Assembly (NCBI GenBank): GCA_964035545.1
Contig: OZ037766.1
Coordinates: 28,767,673 to 28,797,672, forward strand
Direction of reading: 5' to 3'
Origin: Bugula neritina
Taxonomy: Eukaryota > Bryozoa > Gymnolaemata > Cheilostomatida > Bugulidae
Length of the DNA stretch: 30,000 nt
The notes beneath the pieces are model-generated. The model ran no database searches and was not told where the DNA came from. It saw only the letters and a list, made by a program, of their open reading frames with translations. Shown piece after piece: positions 10,316-20,800 of this stretch; the first letter of the stretch is position 1; every line of letters begins with the position of its first letter. Position numbers and translations under genes: made by a program.

Positions 10316-13300
10316 ATGCGTGTTCCAGTAGTAACTTTGGTCACAATCTGTTCTCTGATTAGATACTCAGCTAGTGTTGGAAGTTATGATGCAGAGGGTG
10401 TTAGAGAGTTGCTGGCAGAACAAAGAGAAGAACTGACAGTTATTCTGAGGCAACAGAATGAAACACATCAGCAACAAATTGAAGTTTTACAGCTAAAAGA
10501 TAAAACTCTACAGCAAGAGTTAGAGCTTCAACAGAAAGCTAATGTAGAACTGCAAGCAACAGTTTACTCCTTACTCAAAGCTGTAAGTTAAAACTATATC
10601 AGCTATAATATTATATAGTTTCTTTCTGTGGTGCATGGAACTTTGCTAAAATAAATGCAACTATAATAAACAGAGCAAAACAATTTTTTGACCTGTGGAT
10701 CTCATGGCTCAACTTAAAATCACAAGCCTTAAAGCTACTAGCTGCTGTTTGAGTTTGCTACATATAAAGAGCTGCATACAATAATTTAATTATTGAATGT
10801 TTGGAAAGTGTTAAGTTGCGTTTATACCTCTGCTGGTGCTGGTAGGTTACTCAGTTTCATTAACTTATATTTTAAGTTGCTCACTGGGGAGTTGCCGAAA
10901 TCCGAAAACTTTGGAGAGACAGATAAAAAAAGGTTCCAGAGTTTGCTGGAACAGATCTGCATTTTTGGTGAGCAGTTAACTTTAATTGCAAATATAACAA
11001 TTCAACTTTGACTAAACTAAGTTATATTGTGGAGATATTTCAGAAGTGTAAATTGTACCAATTATTGTTGTTATGTTCATATTGATATTGAATTTGCAAA
11101 CAATTGATTATGGCTTCTCCCAATATAGCAGTTGCAACCATAAATAACTTTTATAAAATTTAAAGTATACTGCATGCTTTACAATTTTGTGTGTTTGTTT
11201 TCGGTAGTATGTTATTGAAGTTCAACCATGCACTTTAAAATAACCAAGGTTTAAAAATAGCTACATCTTGCATTTTCTGTATACTAAACATGTTTTTCCA
11301 TTGTTATACCAGTAAGTTGACTCATGTTATGAATTACAATTAAACACACCTTTAGTATAAAATCAAAATGATAACAAGCAGACGGTTTAATGAGTGTTAA
11401 AGTAACTATACTACTACTACTACTATAATATACTACTACATGCTACTACTAACACTACCACCACAATACCACTACTACCACCAACTACCACTACTACCAC
11501 TACCACTACCACCACTACCACCACTATACTACCACTACTACCGCTATCATCAATACCATCACTATAGTGATGGTATTGATGATAGCGGTAGTAGTGGTAG
11601 TATAGTGGTGGTAGTGGTGGTAGTGGTAGTGGTAGTGGTAGTGGTAGTAGTGGTAGTTGGTGGTAGTAGTGGTATTGTGGTGGTAGTGTTAGTAGTAGCA
11701 TGTAGTAGTATATTATAGTAGTAGTAGTAGTATACTATTAGTATTATTGGTAATACTACTGCTGCTACTGCAACTGCTACTGCAACTGCTACTACTATGA
11801 TAGTATTACTATTACTACTACTGCTACTGCATGCTACTGTTACTACTACTAGCATTACTATTACTACTACTGCTAGTGCTACTATTACTGCTATTACTAC
11901 TGCTACTACTACTATTACTGCTGCTGCTTATACTATTACTACTATTACCGCTACCTCTACTGCTACTATAATACTGTTGCTGCTAAGTGTTATACAGCTA
12001 CATCATCTATAGTTCAAAAAGTTGATCAGTTAAAACACTTCATTAGGTGTTCGGGGAATTGATGGGAAAGATGGAAAAGATGGAAGTGATGGGATAAATG
12101 GAAGAGATGGAAGAGATGGTAGTGATGGGGCAGCTGGTCTAAATGGCCGTGATGGTGAGAAATAGAAAATATAAAAAAGCAAAACTATTTTTTGCATTTA
12201 CTATATATATATAATTGGTAAATTCATATTGCGCATATAATATGTAAACAAATTGCTAGGTACCAATGCATCTTTAAGAAAATTATTGAGTGCTATAGTT
12301 ATAATTTAAAAAGTAATTACCCAATTTTCATCACTGACAGTATTCTGCTAACTTGACAACTGCTGTAAAAAGTTTTTGCCTTACTTTGAAGAAATGAAAG
12401 TTTCACTCATTTGAAAAGAAGTTACATAAAATTATGAGTCAAATAAAATAATGCACAGAGAGTTTTCTCTAAAAATAATTTTTTACTGAATATTTCTGCA
12501 TAGAAGTTTACTCTGTACTACTATTTGAGTTCATTATTAGTTTTTGCAATCATAGCTGTCTACAATAATTTTAATATGCTAAAAAAACTCATCCAAGTAT
12601 TTAGCTTAGCATTTATTAATGACAATGTTTTAACATTGGAAAGCAAAGACTATAAATAGTTTTGAACAAAATAATTGACATGAAATTTTGCTACAGGCAG
12701 AGATGGAGCACCAGGTTCTCCAGGTGCGCCTGGATTAAAAGGTGCTCTTGGACCAAAAGGAGAGCCAGGAGCTGTTGGAAACGCTGGGAGAGATGGCTTA
12801 CCAGGTGCTCCTGGACCTAAAGGAGACAAAGGTTCATCGGGTTTAGCTGGTATTGATGGTGAAAAGGGAGAAACTGGTGCTAAAGGAGTGCAGGGTGCTG
12901 TTGGAGTAAAAGGTACGAAAAAGAGGGAGTTTTAGGTGCCACAGGTTAAACCCTATAGTAGTCAGCTAGATATACCTGCCTTTTATAACTACTCTATCTG
13001 CAGACAAATAATTTGGGTGCATATGTCCTTATAATTATCCAAAGCGTATTACACTGACCTTCAATGCCTAGCTTTAGGTCAAAATTGCTTACTTTTAGAT
13101 ATAACTATGTTTAACAATGCAGGGTAGTAGCTTGCCGATAATTTTAGAAACATTTACAAGAATCAGCAACTACTAACTGCTAACTATATTCATATTTGAA
13201 TTTAATGAAAAATACTAAAGTTACCACAATTATTTATAAATTCTCCACTACCCCATAAATCTTAGAACTATTTAGTGTAAACACAGTAGGTACTGTAGCA

Positions 13301-14757
13301 AAAACCTGTTTAGGTTGCCCTATTTTTTGTTTATTTAATATCCCTGTTTTAGCACTTAAAGGATTGCTCAATCTTAGTTTATTACAATCACATTATAGTT
13401 ATGAACTATAATCTAATGTGTATGCAAACAATTGTAGCTTTGCAAAGGGATATGTGCCTAAAAAACAGCTTTTCAAAATTCCAATTCTGAGGGAGGTAAA
13501 ATTTTCAGCCATGAAAAAGAAGAGCCTAAAACGTGACGTGTGAACGCCAGTAACTATGCTGCACGTGCTAACTATAACGCTAGTATTCAAGGTTGCTGGG
13601 CGCAACATCAACCAATAACGCTCAAGCAGTTACAGTGCGCTATATAGGTCAGCTTTGGTGTGCCCGTAATATTGCACAATCTGACCTAGTTTAGATCGAT
13701 CGCAGGCATTCATCCTAAAGAATGCATGTTTTTGCAAGGCTTTTTCTAATGTTTACAAGCAAAATATAGCCTAATGCTATCACATACATGTTATTTAAAA
13801 TGTCAAAAAATTATAGGTTAAGATAATTCACATTTGCACTTCTATAAATATACAAATTACAAGCTAAAAGATTACATCTCACAGTCATATTTTTATAGTT
13901 ATTCATTTGTATAGTCACGTGACCAGCAGGAATGCTGGCGCTGTTACGTCACATTTCCCAGCTCATTTCAAAATCGGCGTTTTGGCTGTTACCAATCTAC
14001 ACCCTCAACTTCAACTAACTTTTTCTACCTTTGGTCAAATGCTTTTTGTCAATGCATGCTTAGAAAAACACAATATTATGTGTGTTTGACCTAAATGGCC
14101 ATTTATTAGACAAGATAGAGCAATCCTTTAAGTTTATTTATGGCCAATATCAGAGGCTTATTTAAATTAAATTGCTGTAGCTGGAGTTGTGATTCCTGTC
14201 ACTTTAACATAATTCTTTCAAATAGAGCATATTATAGGGAAAGTGTTTGTGCAACAAATCCAAAATGGCCAACAGCTCTTGCAGCTGACTTATAGATAAG
14301 GGAGGTTAATTAAAGAATCACTAACAAAGTTAGTGAAAGATTATATTTGAGAAATTCCAGTGTGCTATAATATTGTTATAATTTTTACAATTATATTAAG
14401 TATGGGGATTCGTGTATACTGTAATTATCCACGTTGCATGGTTAGACACCAGGCGGAGAATCGAGATAGCAGAAGGTTTATTTGGTACACACTTAATAAA
14501 TAAAAGTAATACAAGTTAACAACACACGTAGACATAAAACTCTCTTATCATAATCAGCATCACGCTCTAACTGTGCACACTAACATTACTGTCCGGAACC
14601 TAGTTACTAAACCGGGAAAAGTCACGTGTCTAAATGATAATTGGCTAGTGAGCACATGGCCCTACGCTTCACTGCCCACTACACCGTCCCCTCCAGCAGA
14701 GAGCCTACTCCCTGCTAAAAATATAAAGTAGGAGGGAAGTGTAGACTAAAAATGACA

Positions 14758-14793
<36 letters not shown>

Positions 14794-14795
14794 TT

Positions 14796-14832
<37 letters not shown>

Positions 14833-17800
14833 AAAAGTGATACAGCTAACATAAAAAAATATACAGACATAAAAAATAATACCAAGATATACACTAGTTA
14901 CCTTTGAGTTCTATTTACAAAAATAATTCGTCGTAGCACAGGTAAAACACCAGAGGGGGAATGGAAATGGATGAGAGATTGTCTAGAGCCAAGAGAGTGT
15001 GAAGAAGAGAGGTAGAAGGGCTGTTACACTAGTCCTTGGTGGCCCGTTTTAGTCGGTTGATGGACTCCTGCAAAGATTTTAGCTCACTGGTTGCTGCCTT
15101 TACTCTGGGGGTTAGCCTATGCACCTCCTTTTCAAGTTAATTTGCCCGTATTTCGACCTCCCGCAGGTTGCGGGCCAGAGGAGACGAACAGGAGGGGGAC
15201 TGTTGTGACCTATGCTTTTTCCTTTCTGCTGGAAGAAGTGGGGGAGGGAGAGTGTAGGCCTGGGTATCTATACGTTGAAGGACAACACGTGGAAGTGTTC
15301 TCGGCCGACGTATGGAGTTAGGGGGGGACGGGGTAGAAAAGCCAGGCGGCTTAGTGACAGGTCCTGGCTTGATGGGCCTAGGCGAGGGAAAGCCTTGCTC
15401 CAGACGGGTGAGTCGAGCAGTGTCGGTGATGAAAGGCCGGATAAGATTGAAGAAGGTATGATAGGAAGGTTCATCTCCATCGTAGATATGTCCCGGGAAA
15501 CAACGCATAGTCCTTTGGTGCCTCAACACATAGTCCCTGTGATAACTGTATTCACCACAGAGACAGAAGGTTGTCACAAAGTTTTGACGGAGGTGTACTC
15601 TTAATCGTCTATGCGTTGTGAAGTGTTGCTGACACAAACGGCACTCTGTGTTGTCATCATTCCCCCGGTACTTCTGGATTTCTGCCTCAGTGGCGGGTGT
15701 GGTCCAGCAAGACTCGATTTCTAGTTGGTGTGGTAGCTGGTTAGCAGTGGGGGGTTGTGAGGTGGGCTCCGGGTCCCAGGCCATCTCCAAAGATGGCATC
15801 CCTGGCGAGACGGGAGCGAGTGCGTTGTCTACAAAAGTAGAATTATTGTCAGATCGCAATGGATCTTTACAACATAATTCTAGTGACGATTGACTGTTAT
15901 TAGTCTGAGAGTCACAACTTTTATAAGGCACTCGAGAGACCAGTTGATTACGTGTAGACTGACCAAGAATAACAGTGTCTAGCTTGAGATCTAACAGATC
16001 GTCGGCCATTACTGCGTCCTCATCGTCATTCACATAAAACGTGGTCCCCAGTAATTCTGATTCAATCCGACCGATTAGTTCAGAATTAACTGGTACCGAG
16101 CCTGTTTCCATAGATAGGAATACAAGACTTATACTGGCTTACCTGTGAACTTGGTATTGGTTTCCATACTCAACGTTCAGTGGTAATAGTTTGGAATTAG
16201 AGAGGTAGTTGTGAGATACGTCTGCCTTTAGCGATGCCAGCGTAGAAAAAAGCCGGGCAGCGTGTTTGTTGCACGTGGTTGGAGCTGTTTGCCCCGAGCG
16301 CATTAATTCCTCCCACTATTCCGCCCTCGCAAAAGTTGATATTTGCGTGGGGTTCACAACTCCTATATTTGCCTGACAATTTCTCCGTATGGTTTTCCCC
16401 CAGACTTTCATACGTGCCGCTTTGGATGCAGTCACATACGAAATCTTTTAAATATGATGGGGTTGCCTCGTACATTGTCCATGCTCCGAGGGAGGTGACG
16501 CACTCACCGGTGGATTAGCAGGGGCCTCTGATGGCGCTTCTAATTTACCGGTAGTGATTATTTCTTCCTGTTCTCCGGATGGAGCCCCTCCCTCCATGGG
16601 GGTTTGCACTTTCGGAACCGGCTCGGTTTCTGGAAGTGATAGCATCAGGCTTGGTATAGGAGGCGGCGGACGCGCTTCTGTGGGTAGAAGCGGTCGCTCG
16701 TCTCGTACCAAGTCTTCATCCCGCGGAATGACCATTTCATACTCGGGTCCATGCCGCCGTCGCCCACGCATTGTCGTCTGCCTCTTGGGCTCCAACAACG
16801 GGGGGGGGAGGGGCTTCTTCTACTGCGTCTAGGCTAGCCCAATATGGCTTCAAGCGAGCCTCATTTTGGATGGACACTTGTCCTGAGTGCTCGATATTGT
16901 AGATATGGTTGGGCATAGCCTCGACTAACATGTAGGGTCCCACGAACTTAGGCTGTAACTTAGCCGCCTGTCTGCGACGCCTACGGTAATGGACAATCCA
17001 CACCCAATCTCCTGTCTGATAGAGGGGTGGTTCCTCGGAATCCTTGCACCACACCTGCCACTGCTTTTCTTGCAGCATTTTGTGTGCGACCCTCATCCGT
17101 TCCACTAGTTCACTGGCATGCTCGTGAACCGAATTGTCTTGCTCTGGAACGTGGTAGGTAAGATGGTCAGGAACACGAGTCTCTCCCCCGAGCATCAGGA
17201 GGTTTAGAGTCTCACCAGTACTGGTGTGTGGGGTGCTACGGTATGCACGCATGACTTGCGGCAACACCATGTCACACTCTTCTTGACTGCATCTGAGGAG
17301 TAGACTCCGGAGCGCATCACCTAGCATTCTGTTATTGCGCTCCACCACCCCGTTACCTTGGGGATGGTAAGGGGTGGTCCTGTTCTGATTTACTCCCCAG
17401 AGGCGGCAAAGGTCGTTCATTAGTTGAGACTGAAACTGAGCGCTTTGGTCAGAGTGTATCTGTTCGAGGAGCCCGAAGTAACAGAATACATGTTGGTCTA
17501 GCACCCTGGCCACTGTCGGAGCTGACGCATCTGGGATAGCTAGAACATCTGCCCACCTGGTAAAGTGGTCGGTTAATACTAAGATCCAACTATTGCCTCT
17601 GGGGGTTAGGGGCATGAGTCCGACCAGGTCGACAGCTACTACTTGCCACGGCCTTCCAGCATATAACCTCCGCCGTCCCGCTTCACCAGAGAGACGGCCA
17701 TGCTTGCTGGCCTGGCAGATTTCACACTGCTTTACTCTGAGTTGGACGTCACGCTCCATTTTGGGCCAATACAACCGGAGTTGCAATTTGGAGATCACTC

Positions 17801-20800
17801 TCTTGACTCCTGCGTGAGCCTGCTTGTGAGTGTCCCAAATTAACTCACGGCGTATGGCAGTGGGACAGACCACCCTCTTCCTTTCCGGGTGTCTGCCGCT
17901 GGCAGCTAGAGAAATGGTCAGCAGACCATCCTGCCCGATCCTCAGCGAGTCCCAACACTGGCAGAATAGCCGGAACTCGGCGCATCCCTGCCACAGTTGT
18001 TCCTCGCTGGGTCGTCGCCCTTCCTTTTTGGCCCGATATATGTCTGCCACTACTCCAGGCAGCTCTTCCTAAAGCTTCTTTAGCTCCCGTACTTTATCGG
18101 CCAAAACAGAGTTGGCGCGGAGGTTTTGTACAACCTCCGGGACTTGTCAACCTTCTGTTTGAGTTGACCCTAGTCCCAGTCAAACTGTGCTCTGTGGCGA
18201 GCTAGTGTCTCTAATTCACATCGTGGGGGACCTCTGTCCTTTTTCTCAATGTTGAGACACTGCTTGCAACCTCCATCAGGTCAGCGGCTCAAACCATCCG
18301 CATTGCTGTGCTTCCTGCTCGGCCGGTGTTCGATCCGGTAGGAGAACTCAGCTAAGATTTCGAGCCACCGGGCGACCTGACTGGACGGTTCTGCTCTCTT
18401 GCACAACCAGATCAGGGAGGCATGATCCGTACGCAGCCAGAACTTCCTGCCGTACAGGTATGGTCTGAAGTGCTTCACTGACTTGATTACTGCCAGCAAC
18501 TCCTTGCGGGTAGTGCAGTAATTTTGTTCAGTGGGTGAGAGAGACTTGCTGTAGTAAGCTACTACTACTTTTTGGCTTTCCTGCACTTGAGACAGCACAG
18601 CGCCAACATTCTGGTCACTGGCGTCTGTCTCGAGGATTTACTCCAGAGTGGGATCTGGGTAGGCCAAGATGGGTGCTGTCAGTAGGCCACCCTTGAAGCG
18701 GTCGAACGCCCCTTGTTCGACCGGGGTCCACTGCCACGTCACTCTCTTTGCGGTGAGCCGGTTTAACGGCTGTGATATCCCCGCAAAGTCTGGTATGTAT
18801 TGTATGTAATACCCTACCAGACCCAAGAAAGCCCGGAGTCCGGTCAAGTCTTGGGAGGTGACCCAGTCTTCTATCGCCCGTACCTTCTCGGGATCCGTTG
18901 CCACGCCGTTTCGACCGACAACGTGCCCCAGGTACTTGACCTCCGGCTGCAATAGAGCGCACTTGGAAGATTTTAGCTTCAGACCGGCACCCCGGAGTCT
19001 TTCGCAAACCTCCCGCAGATGACTGACGTGTGACTCGAAGTCTGGGGAGATCACGATGACATCATCGAGGTAGATCAGCAGTGTTTTTCAGTGGAGTCTG
19101 CTGAGGATTTGCTCCATCAGCCTCTGAAAGGTGGCCGGGGCAGAGGTTAACCTGAAGGGCAGCACCTTCCACTTCCACAGTCTGTCCCGTGTAATAAACG
19201 CCGCCTTCTCCTGGGCGTCGGGACTCAGAGGAACCTGCCAGTAACCGCTCAACAAGTCTAACGTACTGAAGTACTTGCTGCCGGCATAGGCGTCCAGTGA
19301 TTCATCAATTTGAGGTAGAGGGTAGGCATCCTGTATGGTCACGCTATTGAGCTTGCGATAGTCCACACAAAACCGCCAACTGCCGTCTTTCTTCCGGACC
19401 AATACGACCGGCGAGCTCCACGCACTGTGAGCTGGCTCGATGAGGCCGCGGTCCAGAAGATCCCGGACTTGTCGGCTAACCTCCTTTTCCGGCTCCAGCC
19501 TGCGTGTGGGTTGCCGAATAGGGACCGCCCCTGCAGTCAGCGGTATCTCGTGTCTGACAGCTCCAGTCAGTCCCACGTCGTGATCTCCACTACTGAACAC
19601 ATCACCGTAGTCACGTAGCAACTTCGCCATAGCCTGGCGTTCCTCGTTGCTCGCACAGCCACCACAAGCTGTCTCATATAACTTCCGGATGTGTGTTGGG
19701 ACAGCCCCTCGCCCCTTTGGAGGGCGTCGAGGGGCTTCCTCCGTCGCATCTCCTAGCGACGGGCCCACGTCCTCCTCTTGGACAGAATGAAACCGACCCA
19801 GCATAGACCCAGCTGGTAGCTTGATGGACTCAGTAAAAGAGTTAACGCACTGCACCAAGATCTCTCCTCGCTCAGTCAGCTGGTTTAAACTGCTGGCAAG
19901 TTGGATTCTTTCGTGCGCGCCTTCAACTACCCCGAGTCCAGAGATTCGGTTATTGTTCACTCGGCAGTGGCTAGTGGCCCGAGAGCGTCCTGGTACGGTG
20001 CAGTTCTGGACTACCTGGACATCGCCCACTAGAGGACGCCCAGACTTATCCACACAGACGAATTCTCGCTCGCCCATCAGCACTGCCGACTTGCTAAAGT
20101 CTATGCGGCATTGGTGCTGTTTCAAGAAGAGCATTCCGAAGATAGCATCTTCTTCTAGTTGGCTTATGACGAAGGTCTCCTGTACAGCCTGGTCTTGGAC
20201 ACGCCCATTGAGTTCGATGATACCGTGGAAGAGGATACACGACCCGTCTGCTAGGGTGTCATGTTCCTCCGTATACGGTCGTACTCTGTCCCTGTCCTGG
20301 CGGGGCAGTGTCTCGAAGACCCTAGGACTGAGAAGGTTCGTAGTACAGCCGGAGTCTAACAGGAAAGTGACAGCTTTACCCGACACTTTTTCCGGTAGGA
20401 AATAGCTAAACCCGTGTGGTTGCACTTTCACCCCCCTCGTGTGCTCAGCTCTACCTGGGTATGGCTGCGGGGCTTTGCCCGTGGTTTACGGGGCCTCCGG
20501 CGACGTGGTTTGCGCCTGAGCGGCCCTGAGCCCCCCACTGGGCCTTCCGGCTCTACATCAGTGGTGGGCTCCTCTTCCTCGGGTAACCGGTTGAAACGGT
20601 TAGTGAGTGGCAGGGGGAAGGTACCTGGCCGCCGTGGTGGTTGGCTGATCCTGCGTGGTAACTGTCACTCATGGGGAGCATACCGTTGCGTCTGTACAAA
20701 CAGTCGACGGCGTGTCCCGCCATGTTCCTTCAGTCTCGGCCCGCGGAGAGGGAAGACGTCCACGGGCCGTGGCAGTTCAACGTCTTTTGATCCTGGGGGC

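Noticed and set aside
11423-12012. Open frames of 71-97 residues on both strands
   Set aside because: They consist of homopolymeric Val, Thr, Leu/Pro runs produced by the palindrome and trinucleotide repeats inside intron 2.
13399-14089. Small open frames inside the TTAA element
   Set aside because: Too short, on opposing strands, with no transposase motif.
15137-16111. Envelope gene of an errantivirus-like element
   Set aside because: No signal peptide, transmembrane segment or cleavage site; zinc-finger cysteines and Pro/Arg-rich content instead.
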